64,000 nucleotides of DNA from Magicicada septendecula (taxonomy: Eukaryota > Arthropoda > Insecta > Hemiptera > Cicadidae): NCBI GenBank assembly GCA_034769895.1, contig CM068367.1, positions 348,091,611 through 348,155,610 on the forward strand, written 5' to 3'. Shown piece by piece: positions 12,511 to 25,157 of the stretch. The number at the start of each line of letters is the position of its first letter. The stretch's first letter is position 1. The notes beneath the pieces were generated by a model. It did not search any database, had not been told where the DNA came from, and was given only the letters and a program-made list of their open reading frames with translations. Made by a program: the position numbers and the translations under genes.

Positions 12511-14490
12511 TGGCAAACGATAACAGCCGCAAATTCAAACAGAATCATATAATGTTTTGCATACAGCCCTGAATTGTAGAGTTCTCAAGACCTATTGGTG
12601 TTGGTAAAGATCGGTTAAGGGAAAAGGGTAGTTTACCAGCAACATTTTATGTTTTAACAAGGGCAATTTTTTACTTCCATTTTCCTTAAGGAAATAGAAG
12701 TATGGTGATGGCAAAACAAATCGTGTTCGAGATTATTGCAGATTCTGATTGTACTACACTCAAAACATGAAAAAAAGTAAAAGTCGTTTTTCGAAAAGTG
12801 TGTGTGTGTGTGTGTGTGTCCGTTTGTGTCTGTATGTGTCTGTAGATTTGTTTTCTATGGCAAACGATAACAGCCGCAAATTCAAACAGAATCAAATAAT
12901 GTTTCGCATACAGCCCTGAATTATAGAGTTTTCAAGACCTCTTGTTTTTGGTGAAGATCGGTTAAGGGAAAGGGGTAGTTTACCAGCAACGTTTTATGTT
13001 TTAACAAGGGTATTTCCTATGGCAAACGATAAAAGCCGCAAAATCAAACAGAATCACGTAATGTTTTGTAGACAGCTCTGTATTGTAGAGTTCTCAGGAC
13101 TTGCTGTTTTTGGTGAAGATCGATTAAGGGAAAGGGGTAGTTTACCAGCAACTATTTATGTTTTAAAAGGGTATTTTCTATGGGAAACGATAAGAGCCGC
13201 AAATTCAAACAGAATAAAATAGTTTTCTGCATACAGCCCTGATTTGTAGAGTACTCAAGATCTGTTGTCTTTGGTGAAGATCGGTTAAGGGTAAGGGTTA
13301 GTTTACCAGCAACGTTTTTTTATCAAGTTTATTTTTTTATATGGCAAACGATAACAGCCGCAAATTCAAACAGAATCTAATAATGTTTTGGATACAGCCC
13401 TGAATTGTAGAGTCCTCAAGATTTGTTGTTTTTGGTAAAGATCGGTTAAGGGAAAGTGGTAGTTTACCAGAAACATTTTATGTTTTAACAAGGGTAATTT
13501 TTCCTATGACGAACGATAACTGCCGTAAATTCAAAGAGAATCAAATAATGTTTCGCATACCGCCCTGAATTGTAGAGTTCTGAAGACCTATTGTTTTTGT
13601 GGAGATAGTTTTATGGGAAAGGGGTAGTTTACCAGCAACGTTTTAGGTTTTAACTAGGGTATTTCCTATGGCAAACGATAAGAGCCGCAAATTCAAACAG
13701 AACCAAATACTTTTTTGCACACCTTCCTGAAGTATAGAGTACTCAAGGTCTGTTGATTTTGGTAAAGATCCGTTAAGTGAAAAGGGTAGTTTACCTGCAA
13801 CGTTTTATGTTTTAAAAGGGTAATTTTATTTTTATGACGCATGATTACTGCCGCATATTAATCGATAATCAAATAATATTTTGCATACATTCCTGAAATT
13901 TTAAGTACTCAAGGTCTGTTGATTTTGGTGAAGATCGGTTAAGGGAAAGGGGTAGTTTACTTCCAACGTTTTATGTTTTAACAAGGGTAATTTTTTCTAT
14001 GACGAACGATAACTGCCGTAAATTCAAAGAGAATCAAACAATATTTTCCATACGTTCCTGAATTGTAAAGAATTGAAGGCCTATTGATTTTTGTAAAGAT
14101 CGGTTAAGGGAAAAGGGTAGTTTACCAGGCACCTTTAATGTTTTATCAAGAGTAATTGTTTCTATGACGAACGATAACTGCCGCACATTCAAACAGAATC
14201 AAATAATGTTTTGCATGCGTCCTTGAATTGTAGAGGACTCAAGACCTATTGATGTTGGTGAAGATCAGTTTAGAGAAAGCGGTAGTTTACCAGCAACGTT
14301 TTATGTGATAACAAGGTTAATTGTGTCTATGACGAACAATAACTGCCGTAAATTAAATCATAATCAAATAATTTTTGTATACGTCCCTAAATTGTAGAGA
14401 ACGCAAGACCTGTTGATTTTGGTGAAGATCGGTTACGGGGAAAGGGTAGTTTACCTGAAACATTTTTTGTTGTAACAAGAGTAATGTACT
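12511..14490. repeat. Diverged edge of the satellite array
   Basis: About twelve monomers with the same landmarks but much higher divergence from one another than in the 1-10 kb section; the last few have CTATGACGAACGATAACTGCCG in place of CTATGGCAAACGATAACAGCC. One linker is present (hairpin 12,673-12,701, followed by a GT tract near 12,797-12,818). The gradient from near-identical centre to degenerate edge is typical of satellites homogenised by unequal exchange. Confidence 0.93.
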
Positions 14491-15008
14491 TAATTTTGAT
14501 AAATAAAGTATCCTGATAAGAAGATCTTAATAATCCACTGTAGAAACGTAGATGAAATATCTATAAATGAAGAGGCTAGTTGAACGGGGTGGGGGTAATT
14601 TTCTATAAATGAAAATTATAGTTGAAGGGGGAGGGGATAATTTTTATATGTGTACTATGTTATCGACAACAAAGTAGTAGTTTGTTGTTAAAATTCCTTC
14701 CCGGGCTGTTTGGCCGTAGTCTAATGTTTTCTGCAAAACCAGACGTTTCGGCAGGGCCGTCGACTGCCACCATTAGTGAAAATCGAGTGCGATAACGTGT
14801 GGTGGTATACGTTAGTGACCACAATACTGTGGTTAAGGCTGAAGCAATAAGTGGAAAGTAGTAGTTTCTATATAAACATTTCATTTCGTAAATGATTTTA
14901 AATATAAATTTTAGAACATGGAAGTCATGTATGGTTCTCCATACCGATATTTTTTTTTAAGATCAGATTATCCTCACCACCTGATGTTGTCGAGTGAATT
15001 TCTATCAT

Positions 15009-15042
<34 letters not shown>

Positions 15043-15481
15043 CTCTGATCCTGCATAAACTTGCGTACGTGGTCTGCAGGCTCTCCTCAGATGGACTAAA
15101 TGGACCAAATTTGATAACGCATTATCGAACCGTGATAAACGACACTGACGTTCACAAGAGCATCGTCATCATCATCACCATCATCATTTACTTCAGGGAT
15201 TACGCATTGATTATGCCTGTTCCGGCCTTTGTTTGTTGCGTCCATCTTCCAGTTGGGCGTCTCCGATCTCTTTTACCTCTTACCATATACATACTGCCAA
15301 TCTTTTTTGGCAATGTTATCATCTGGTTACCTGTTTAAACAGTTTTTCCATTATGTGCGATACTCTAGTACATTTTTCTTTTGTAGAGCAAATTACAAAA
15401 TAATGTTTTTTTTTCAGAATTTGTGGTATACGTAGTATGTCGTTCTAGTTTGTTCAAAAATTGTTTGTACGGGGAAAACGT
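14491..15481. other. Array flank with third dispersed-element copy and (TG)n
   Basis: Purine-rich sequence (GGGGTGGGGG, GAAGGGGGAGGGG) at 14,590-14,635, then the third, diverged copy of the 0.31-kb dispersed element at 14,645-14,956. A (TG)n tract follows at 15,009-15,041. The rest up to 15,481 contains open frames of 68-114 aa with no recognisable domain, and I see no gene. Confidence 0.6.
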
Positions 15482-15779
15482 TACTGAAGATCGTCACGCA
15501 GGAGGTTGTTGACGATAACCAATCAGACTTGGACCAGCTGATGGCTTATAGGTCATCAGTAGGCTACATGACGTGACGGGAGTGATTCCCGCAAAACTAG
15601 TAGTTGAGCAGAAAATTCATATTCCTGGAAACTTGATGTTCGGGTCACACGAGACTGAATTCGAAGAACCGGAGAATTATCTTTCGCAAGTAGACCAACT
15701 ATGTAGATCGCCTGGCCGAGTATTACTTCAGAGATGGTTTGTCAGTTCGGGGCAAACAGGCTTAAGGGGGGGGGGGTAG
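15482..15779 (+). pseudogene. Ty3/Gypsy integrase C-terminal remnant
   Basis: The frame from about 15,505 gives an integrase-like stretch (DDNQSDLDQL, then MAYRSSV) and stops at a TGA at 15,574. An overlapping frame continues with VIPAKLVVEQKIHIPGNLMFG and an acidic EFEEPENYLSQV segment. In insect Gypsy elements the MAYRSSVH..TG..P..L.FG block lies at the end of the integrase catalytic core, so a frameshift separates the two halves. After YLSQV the sequence jumps to a pol C-terminal tail, so the expected GPF/Y-like region is deleted. A G-rich polypurine tract (15,763-15,777) immediately precedes the LTR. This is a dead 3' end; the upstream pol and gag are not present. Confidence 0.75.
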
Positions 15780-18068
15780 TGTTACGACATTACAGAACAA
15801 TTTACGTGTTTCTCGAATGTTCCAGAGAAATCCGGCTCTAATGTTGTGTGCATACGTGATTTCAACATGCGCTTGCGAGACTTTTCTAGATGTCGTCAGC
15901 CGCGCGACCTGTGTGAAGGCCGCAATCAATTGCGTCCTAGTGTAGAGTGATGCGTAGTGTATGGAATCTTCTGGATTTTCGGTGGGGTATAAATACAAGT
16001 GCTCAGCGACGCTCAGTTCAGTTTGAGTCGCGATTTATTGGAGTGCGGTTCGTAATATTGTGTCGAAGTTTTATGTGTTTATAATCGTGCGGCACAATTG
16101 TAATACAATTTTTTATATTAGTTGACATTTTATTGCGTGTGAACAATTTTTATTTGATTTGTTGTAAGAGACTGTCTTGTTGATTACAAACGGTTTAATT
16201 GTGATAATTAAAGCAGGTGATTAGTGTGTAAAGATTTTAAGAGCTCCACGTATTGGTGCGCCAAATATAATAATCTTTAAAGGCTCCCACTTTTTGATGT
16301 CGATTAAAAATTTTATATTATTTATGATTTAGATTTTAATAACTGTTACTAAATACATCTACTCATTATTATATAATTCATTAATTCGGTTGGGTGCCAG
16401 AGCAGCGTATCCCAGGGTTTATTAATAAATAATAACTCGTTCAGTTCAGATACTAATATTTTATATTATTCCATTTTTATTACAACTAAGGCATCTGACA
16501 TTTATCATAAACATTATGATATCTAAATAACATTATTGATATGTTTAATACACATTTACTACTAACTTTAAAGTATTATCATTCTTTAAGATTACTATTA
16601 TTTACGTATTCTTCAGTTAACGAGCCGCAATATTATATTCTATTCATCTGACATATACATATATATTCAATATTTATTAACATATATCATAATATTTCTT
16701 AACTAACATAACTTTTCTTAATAATTCTTATCTGCAGTACTCGACTCGTATTAGAATGCTATTCCTATGATATTTCGTTTCATTTCCTTAATTATACAAT
16801 GATTCTACTAAATACCATTTCTAGTATGTCATATCACATAAACTGAATTGTTAGTATCTGAACAAGTGTGGGTCTTTTGAGAATGAGATGAGTTATACTT
16901 ATGGTAGATATTAAATTTTATGTTTGTATATTAGAGTTATGAATTGTTAAGATTTTATATGTTACTTGTTTGCCGGATTCAAGACTCTGATTAGTTGCTC
17001 TACGTTGCTCATTAGTCATTACACTTCACTTTCACTAAACATAATTGATTATCACTTCTTAAACTTGAACCACACGCTCGCGTTGTACTTAACGCCACGC
17101 ACATAAATAAATATACTTTCTCAACTCAACTTCACGCGCACATATGAAATATCTTCCTAATACGTACTTTACGCGCACTTCTTATGAAATATTCTTCTTA
17201 TACGTAGGTACTTTACGCGCACTAATAAAATATTCTTCTTTATACTTTAACGTGTTACTTCTCGATTTTTAATTAGTGAGCTAATCTATACGTTTTTAAA
17301 AAAAACGTACTATTATGACATTCCGTTATAATTATATTACTGAAAGTTTGTACAGAGTAACGCAGATTTCCAGTGCTTGTCTTGAAATTTACTTTTCAAA
17401 AACTTTTTTTCTTCACTTGCTTCTCTCTTTTTATAGTTTTTCTACTGATTCCATCACCACCGTCCTGGTTGATGATACTCTCATTGGCCAGGGTTTGAAA
17501 TATTCTCCGGTGAATTTGAAATTCTCCATTCCTGTCTCGTTATTTTCTCGCGCGCTGAACCGACGCTATTGCTTATTGGTCAAACAGTGCGGGCACGTAG
17601 TTTTTACCGCGTGGTCGCTTAGATAGCTAAAAACGACGCTACTTTCTAAAATCGCAATAAATATTGGGGTGTCATCTTTTGTCTTCTGAAGGACACCGAC
17701 CGGCTTTCATAACGGTACTTGCCAGTTTTTTGCTGTTTCTGATACACAAAACATTTTATGCGTTTATGACATACTAGGTACAGTCGTCTATTGTATTTTT
17801 ATTTCGGCTGGCGACAGACTGTCGGCACACAAGCCTCACCCTGTTCATTCTTATCCTACGTATTACTTACATCTATGTGTATTACAATTTCATATCCTAC
17901 CATATCTCTATAATTATTATTAATAATTGAGTTTTTTATTTATATTTATATTGTACATGTATTGAGTTAATTTATAACGTTACACAGTAACGTTACAAGT
18001 GACCTAATTGGTGCCTTGTATTTTGTTTTCCACTGTACCATACGACGATCAACTAAACCGGCGTAACA
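15780..18068 (+). mobile_element. Gypsy 3' LTR, interrupted by a nested insertion
   Basis: The LTR starts TGTTACGACATT right after the polypurine tract and ends GCGTAACA at 18,068. It is split into 15,780-16,226 and 18,002-18,068; removing the insert and one AGTG copy gives an LTR of about 514 bp. It carries a core promoter (TATAAATA at 15,989-15,996 and a TCAGTT initiator-like sequence 26 bp downstream). The 3' part (TTGATTACAAAC.., AATTGTGATAATTAAAGC, then GGTGCCTTGTATTTTGT) matches the LTRs at 23.6 and 47.7 kb. Confidence 0.85.
16227..17997. mobile_element. Nested 1.77-kb insertion, probable solo LTR
   Basis: Begins TGTAAAGATTTT and ends ACGTTACA, giving the short inverted ends TGTAA/TTACA typical of LTRs. 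It is bounded by a perfect AGTG duplication (16,223-16,226 and 17,998-18,001). The interrupted host LTR becomes collinear with its relatives when the insert is removed, so the boundaries are firm. The interior is AT-rich with no transposase or retroelement protein; the 103-aa frame at 17,315 is unrecognised. A large solo LTR is the simplest reading; a non-autonomous element is an alternative. Confidence 0.75.
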
Positions 18069-18422
18069 GTATTTTTCCCGATTTTTTTAACCGCTCAGTT
18101 TTGTACCTTTCTCTTAAAACATATAGTTTTTGTCGGGTGTCTAATTTCTTGTCAGTACAGGGGCCATACACACACATAAAATTAATGCCTTCCCTCCAGA
18201 CCCAGTTCCATATCACACCTCACTCCATCTTGACGTCAACTCAAGTTACAAATTTCTGATTGCATTTGCTTTTCATATTACAGAGTATCTATTAAACTTT
18301 TTATCTTTTTGGTTGGCATCAATTTACATATTAATTTTCTACATTCTTCATTCACAATTTAGTATTATTGCATGCTTATAATTTAAGCAAAAGCAAAAAA
18401 TGTATGCTTATATAATATATAA

Positions 18423-18910
18423 TGTTAGTCACACACACCAATAGTAGTGTTGTTCAGTGTAAACAGAGCAACTGACACTAATGAAGTCACTAATTACAAA
18501 CTTTAATTAGACACAAACAGGAGTTATAAATCTCTTAAGCGCTCTTATACAATGAATCAAGTTAAGTTTGTCCAACAATATGGTCACCTTATTAAATTTT
18601 TGCACTAGTTAACACAATAACCATTTCTCAATAAACCGCAACAACAATCACTGCAAACAGTACTGTAAAATAACCAGGTGTAACTGAACTGAGCCGACCA
18701 TTTGATGGTTATATTTATACCTCTCCTGTATGTTCTGGACGGTGGCGGGTCACCGAGGAAAGTTTGCGTAGTTTCAGGAGCTAGAACAATCTACAGACTA
18801 GGTCAAAGTCCGACGTTGATCTCAATGTGACGACTGCTAGCGGTAGGATACCCGAGAAATGTTTGGAAAGCCGGTCTCAAAGCATTACGTAATTGCTCTC
18901 GCAGCATACA
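18423..18910 (-). mobile_element. Gypsy-like LTR, minus strand
   Basis: On the minus strand this reads as an LTR of a family related to the neighbouring one. It has a TATAAATA box (plus-strand TATTTATA at 18,712-18,719), and AATTAAAGTTTGTAATTAGTG followed by ACTTCATTAGTGTCAGTT, which aligns with the R/U5 end of the 47.7-kb LTR. The same block recurs at 38.13 kb. Outer ends are set from TG/CA dinucleotides and are approximate; I found no convincing target duplication. Confidence 0.6.
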
Positions 18911-21154
18911 AATATATGTACATATTATATGTGTATTCAGTATATTGATTATGTATTGCAGTGTATTATAATAGATTATTCTTACATTTTTTATTGCATA
19001 GGCCCATGTGCCACCGTACAGCTAATAAATTATGCTCTTATATAAATATAGCACACGAGGTATTGTCATTGTTCATATTAAACTATTGGTTATTTCATTT
19101 TTCTGATCGAAACTAATTTGATTGTTTTCTCGGTTGGACAAATTTTACTGTTTGTAAAAGTAGTAAATTATGCTTTCTTTATGGAAGAAGAAGAAAACAA
19201 TGTGACAGTCAAATATATACTATTTATAAGTCAAACTGTTTGTGCTCCTCAGAACGGACCAGGTGCTTCAGCACCTGAGTTTTGACTGGTTAACTCATTT
19301 ATAATGCTGCTTTAAGGTCACATTAAAAGTAAATATTAAAAACATATAGCAACTACAGTAATGTAATAACTTTGCGTCCACGTGAAATGCATTACAGTAA
19401 CGATGTAGAGATTGTCTCTACTGTAACTAAAATGTAGAGGGTGAAAGCGCAACACACTTGGACCCCCTCTGTACTTGAGCTGAGCAAACTAATGCAGCTC
19501 CTCTCTGTATCTGCAATCGTGCCCGCTCATTGTACACGATCAGTTAATCTCCGTAGACAATACCGTATACCCCAAATTAGCCAGTTCCCAGGAGGTCAGG
19601 AGCAAACACTTGGGATTAAATAAGGAATCTTGTAATTTGACAGGTGTAATAATACGTTGAATAACACACACCACATCTCATAAGGTCTAGTAGTTTAATA
19701 CATACGGCAGTGATCCACCTGAATTGAAATTGCATATTTAAACGTTAATTTCCTCTTACCATCTCTCTCTGCTATTTGAGTTTACCTTAAGTCTAATATA
19801 ATGTAAACCATGTTTATCTCTGCAAAGCTGTGCAGACTATACGAGATGGAAGTGGTTCAATAATTATTCATACAGGTAAATGAAACATTTTAATACTCAC
19901 TTAGACATAACAGAATATCACTCGTAATGCGACGTGTAACAGTTCTGCTAGGTAGGATGCTCCATTCAGTCACTTCCTTAAAACTTCATTAATATTCGCA
20001 TTCTCTTTTGTTGATAACATATAAAACAAATAGAAAACGTGTATTTTTTTCCTGAAGCTTGATGCTGGGACCACTTCTCCCTTCATCACCTCTACATCAG
20101 ACTCCCGCATTTGGATGACTTCATATAGTGAGGAAAGAGAAAACAAAAACGCAAAAGCCAGGAAAATACCAAGAATGTCAATCAGTCATCTTTTATTGTA
20201 TAGTACTAAATATAAGTGATCTAACAACTTTGCACGTTATATTTGTGTTTCTTGTTATTTCTTTGTTGTAGGTTACGTTGTATGCATGATATTTATAACA
20301 AATTTTAATCATACAATCGGTTACGAAATAATAAACAGAAAATAAGAATCGTATTTATAAACGAAATAAATGTAATATACGTCGTGCAAGAAAAATATAG
20401 TTAGGAAATAAAATAAAATTAATACAATAACACAAATATATCACGACAATTATAAAGTAGGATAATTTTAAGTTGAATAATAAATTATAGTACTTAAAAT
20501 ATGGTACAAATAAAGGCAACTAGAAATTTAATGTGCCTGTTGACTATACTTATCCGTCAAAGTTACTTTGTAGCATCTTAATAGTCAGCAATATAAATAT
20601 AGAGTGATTAAGACGCTAGAGAAACAACAAATTTTAAATTTAGAGATAGAATAAATACAAAATAATTATTACATGAAATTTATATCAAACATCTGAATAA
20701 ACAGCATTGTTAAAATGTAAGTTGAGTGAAAAAATGCATAACGAGGCTTGGCAAAGTGTTTGTGAATAATTACACAAAATGAAGTTTTGCATTTACAAGA
20801 TATGGTAAGAAAATATTCTTAAGTTAGATGTTACTGTCGACCAATTAGTGCTAATATACACTAGCATTTGCGTAACACATACACTACACTGTTTATATAT
20901 TAATGTTACATGTATAAACCTGATTTTGGTATTTTTATTTTTTGAGAATTAATATTAGAAACACTATGATAGAGTTAGATAAAATTAATCTATCGTGTGT
21001 ATCGAGGGTTATTGTAAAAACTGTATTATAAAATAATATTTAAAAATGTATTACCTGTAAAATAATATAAATTATAAATAAAAACTTAAAATTATACCAG
21101 AAATATGAAACTCATAGTAGGCCTATTGACTACTCGATTACTTCAGTGACGCTA
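18911..21154. other. Unassigned AT-rich DNA
   Basis: No gene or transposon protein is recognisable. A perfect 7-bp hairpin (CAGGTGC TTCA GCACCTG) sits at 19,260-19,277. A somewhat GC-richer patch at 19,390-19,620 contains a 60-aa frame without recognisable features. The remainder is low-complexity AT-rich sequence. Confidence 0.5.
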
Positions 21155-21216
21155 TTCAGTGTGATAAATTGATGGTTCAGTGTGATAAATTGATGGTTCA
21201 GTGTGATAAATAATGG
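21155..21216. repeat. 21-bp tandem repeat, three copies
   Basis: The unit TTCAGTGTGATAAATTGATGG occurs twice exactly and a third time with its end altered to ATAATGG. It directly precedes a dispersed repeat. Confidence 0.92.
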
Positions 21217-21420
21217 CTCCCGTGTGTACCACCTGAAGTAGTGTAGGAGAGGGCAGGGTAGGCTGCCTTATGTGAGCCGTACGGCATACAAGGAAGGCAG
21301 TGTGGCCAGGACTACGCTTCAGCCGCCCATTATTATCCCCAGGATGTTATCCCAGGTACTCATTTTCAACAGGCTGAGTCGACCTGGGGGCTGAAAAACC
21401 CACCTTGATTTTATGGTGTG
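21217..21420. repeat. Dispersed repeat, related to 42,545-42,680
   Basis: GCATACAAGGAAGGCAGTGT, then GGCCAGGACTAC, CCATTATTATCCC and CTGAGTCGACCTGGGGG. A diverged relative at 42,545-42,680 shares GCATACGAGGAAGGCATGGT, GGCCAGCACTA, TTTATTATCCCAG and AGGTCGAGTTT in the same order. The GC content is higher than in its surroundings. I cannot place it in a named family. Confidence 0.55.
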
Positions 21421-23624
21421 GGCCCGGGAATAATGGTTAATGATGTACTGCTAAATAACGCTGTGAATCGAGCAAAATTTTTTATGAAACAGTTTATGAA
21501 TACATCTTCATCTTATCAGGAATACATTTTTGTCAGTCCTCACGATGTTAATGCAAAACAGAAGATTACATTATTACAAGAAAAAATTAAATACCTATAA
21601 AAGACTCAGATATAACATTAGTTTAACCATAAACTAATATTTACTACCAAAGAAAGAAGAATTTTTCTCTTTTTATTTGTTTTGTATTTAAAACAAGACG
21701 GTTTACGAAACACGCTGATAAAACGTGTTAAGAGGACCTAATTAGTCTGTTGAATACAGTTTGCTACTAAACAATTTCGTTTTGATATAAAATCTCATAT
21801 AATTTATAATTGCAAAGCTCAAAAACAAAAATAAAATATCGTATATGAACATATAATAAATATGTATAAGAACGGAAAGGATATAAGATATAGCATATTT
21901 AAACTATACAGAAGTGTATATGTATCTATTATGCAGTTATGTTTAATAGTGCAAAATAATATGGTTATATTATGTACACGACATGTGCTAATGTAGTGTC
22001 GTAATTTACCAAAAGGTTCCGTAAAATTTTTGTTTGGCAAAAACGTGTCACTTGTGCTATTCTAAGTGATTTTTATACAACAAGAAACAAGTAAGGAAAC
22101 GTGTACTTTGTCCAATATGATACGAGTGGTACTACTGACAGGCGGAACCAAGATACTGAACAAAAATAGGTTTACACTTTAAGACGTTCAGAGTAATGAT
22201 ATAAATGTTAACTTATTTATTAATTATTTTCTTAATAAGTTTCTTAATTTCTAATTACTTAATTTAATTTATAATGAAAAATATATTGTAAGAAGTCATA
22301 TAATATACAGGAACAACTGAATGCATTAAATTAAAAAATATTTTTACAATTAAAAACTGTGGTATCTAATACAGTGAATGATTAAATTTGTTTATTATTT
22401 AATGTAGGCGTACAGTAATATACACGCTTCTTCGTTCAGTACTTTATTTACTATAAGTAACTGGTAATTAGAAGACGTACGTAATAAAAAAAATGCGGTT
22501 GTGTCAATCTGCGCACGCACGCACAAACGCCACTCACGCGCGTATTCTATGTTCATTGCGTATTAACTATTTTTAAGAAAATAAAATTAGATTATATTGT
22601 AATAAATAAATAACAAAGATAAATAAGTATCTAGGCTAGACAAATAAATAACAAACAAATAAATAATAAAATTAAAAAAATGCCATACTAGTACAGCAAT
22701 TTTCAAAAATGTTTACAGTTTACATGTACAGTAGCTTATATTTGTCCTGTGTGCATTCATTACATTCATGTTGATTATATCCTTGAAACCTTGAAACGTC
22801 TATGTTAATTTGTTACATATTGCATAAAACTGATGGCTGTTCCTATAGAAGCAACTTTTAATATTTATTGATTTTATTTAATGATTAGTGCTTTATTAAA
22901 AGTAATTATCATAGGTTATATTATAGTCATAGTATTATAGTCATAATTTTTTTTTTAAGCTTACCGAATTGAAATCCAAACCGACTCGACTAAATGAGAC
23001 GGGCAGCTCGAGTTCGTGATCAAATTAGTATTCAGTAAGTTCTGTAATTTGTATTCAGAGGGCTGACTCTTATTATCAGCGAGATAAGCCGTCCCAGCAG
23101 TTTGTGTTCTCATGATTCAGTTTTAATTCACTTTTTAAATTAAAAAATGTAACTAATATTAGGACACACACAACCGTATACTTTTCTAATAACGTTAATC
23201 TGACGTAATTGCACATTAGATAATTGTATCTTGCTCACGTTTTCATCACGTTATGTACCTTCCGCTAAAATATTCTTCCGCCTCTTTCTCTATCAGAACA
23301 CTGAAACATGTAGTTAGGTGTTAGCACGTTTGATGGGTGCATATCTGTTGTACAAACATGTGTGTTTGTTTTAACAGGCTTACGTTGTGAAGACGTTACA
23401 GTTAATGACAACTCTGCAACTTGCATCCTAGAACACCGCATAGTCTCAGGTGCATCATATACTTAGTATTGTTACTGCATGTTGTTTCCTCTATCTCCAC
23501 CGACTTTGTAGTGTAAGAGTAAACACATTTACACCCTAACATGCATATACATTGACTTCACATATTTAGGATACGGAATCAGATACATCTCCGACATGTT
23601 AGGAATTCGTCTGCAACAAAATAT
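21421..23624. other. Unassigned AT-rich DNA
   Basis: No supported gene. Contains GCGCACGCACGCAC-type alternating purine-pyrimidine sequence near 22,510-22,550. The open frames at 21,418 (60 aa) and 21,819 (73 aa) show no recognisable domain. Confidence 0.5.
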
Positions 23625-24084
23625 TGTTACGACGGTCTCACTGATCGTCGTATGGAACAGTGGAAAACAAAATACAAGACACCAGTCAAATCACTAATAA
23701 CCATCTTTAATTATTACAATTAACAGTTTGTAATCAACAAGTTATTCAGCAAGATTTTACTCGTACAATAATTCAAATTAAATTTGTCAACATGCAATAA
23801 TAATGTCAACTAATAGAGTCCCGCACAATAATCACTTTTCACTAATAGCCACTTGAAACGCACTGAGGAATCGCCCGAATTAAACTGAAAACCAAGCGGT
23901 AGGTATGGGCTATTTATAGTCTGCAAGGTTCCATAATATGCGTCCTTAACAAGCACTCGAAAATTCTAGAGGATACTTCATCGCGGCCTTGGCAGAAACA
24001 CACACCGGCAGGGCTAGTCGAGAAGCTGGTAGAACGACACCAACGAACGCACAAGAACGTTCCGCATTGCTTAATTGCTTAACA
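23625..24084 (-). mobile_element. Gypsy solo LTR with ATAT target duplication
   Basis: Complete 460-bp solo LTR on the minus strand. On the plus strand it runs from TGTTACGACGGTCTC to GCTTAACA, flanked on both sides by ATAT (23,621-23,624 and 24,085-24,088). It contains a TATA box (plus-strand TATTTATA at 23,911-23,918). It matches the LTR at 47.7 kb along its length (TTTGTAATCAACAAG and GAGTCCCGCACAATAATCAC on the plus strand). No internal sequence remains, consistent with LTR-LTR recombination. Confidence 0.9.
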
Positions 24085-25131
24085 ATATTTAAAAAAATGT
24101 TCACTATTTATATGTTCCGTATGCAACAGTAATAACTGTAAATGTTTTATTAACATGCTGTGACTTCCAAAAATAAGAAGAAAACTTAATATTGATCCAC
24201 AAATTTTAAAGTAACAGTGTTTTAGTGCTCTCGACCAAGATGCTTTAAATATTCCTCACGTTATGAGTATTATGAGTATTATGCTACATACATATTGAAA
24301 TGTTAAGATACTGGAAAAAAAATACGTGAAACTTTACCAAGCTTTTTACTGTGTTGAAGAGGTATTTCGGTATTTTTATTACGGATGAACGTTGGGATAA
24401 AATTGTATTTTGTTTATGAGTTTAAAAGACACACGTCATTTGTTTTATGAGTCAGAGATTAGCGTTAGAGATGCGCCACATACACACACGCGCGCGCGCG
24501 CGCGCATGAATTTTTCAATGAAATCTTAGAACGCGCAGTCTAGATTGCCAAGAGTGTACACTCCCGTAAAGTTTAATTTTTACCATGAACAAGTTCACTG
24601 TTCAATGCAGTTCAGATCATACAGTCTGTTGTTTTTACTGAAACACGAAGTCGCTGCAGCAGATTTATTACTCAAGAATGTAAGAAATAAAAGGAAAAAG
24701 TTCAGGAATTCGTACATTTTTTATCGTATAGGTTTTCCGCAAATTTGTAGTAGATAAATTTTCTACCTGTTGTGGCTACAGGTTATTTAGGCCTAAATAA
24801 GTTTTAAACACGTTTTGACACATGATAAGTATGTAGGAATGACTAACTGCTACAATTCGCGCCTGCTTATAACTAATTAATAATTTAAATTAAAGTTAAT
24901 TAACCATTAACATTAAAATTAATTATTCTATTAGCATTAATTAGTGGATCTACTTTCAGCTTCATTTGGCGTAAAAATCATGAAAAACTCTGGAATAATT
25001 TCACTGCAATGTGATTAAGAAAGTTTTAGTTGCCAAAGAGGTTTTTTTACCGCGGTGCCAGAAGCATATTTTATTATCAACAGAATTAACACTGTTGCAC
25101 ACCACTATAGAAAAATTATTCCGATTACAGC
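24085..25131. other. Unassigned AT-rich DNA with (CG)n
   Basis: A short (CG)n run at 24,489-24,506 follows ACACACA, a sequence able to adopt Z-DNA. The 70-aa frame at 24,545 and 76-aa frame at 25,011 are unrecognised. No gene seen. Confidence 0.5.
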
Positions 25132-25157
25132 TTTTAAGCTTCACAGCTCATCATCAG
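25132..25157 (-). other. Decayed hammerhead-like motif
   Basis: Minus strand: CTGATGA, T, stem GAGCT, loop GTGA, AGCTT, then AAAA. The stem pairs with one G-T, and GAAAA appears altered to TAAAA by a change consistent with CpG decay. Confidence 0.25.

Noticed and set aside
14994..15338. 114-aa frame after (TG)n
   Set aside because: Starts inside the microsatellite and shows no homology or regular codon pattern.
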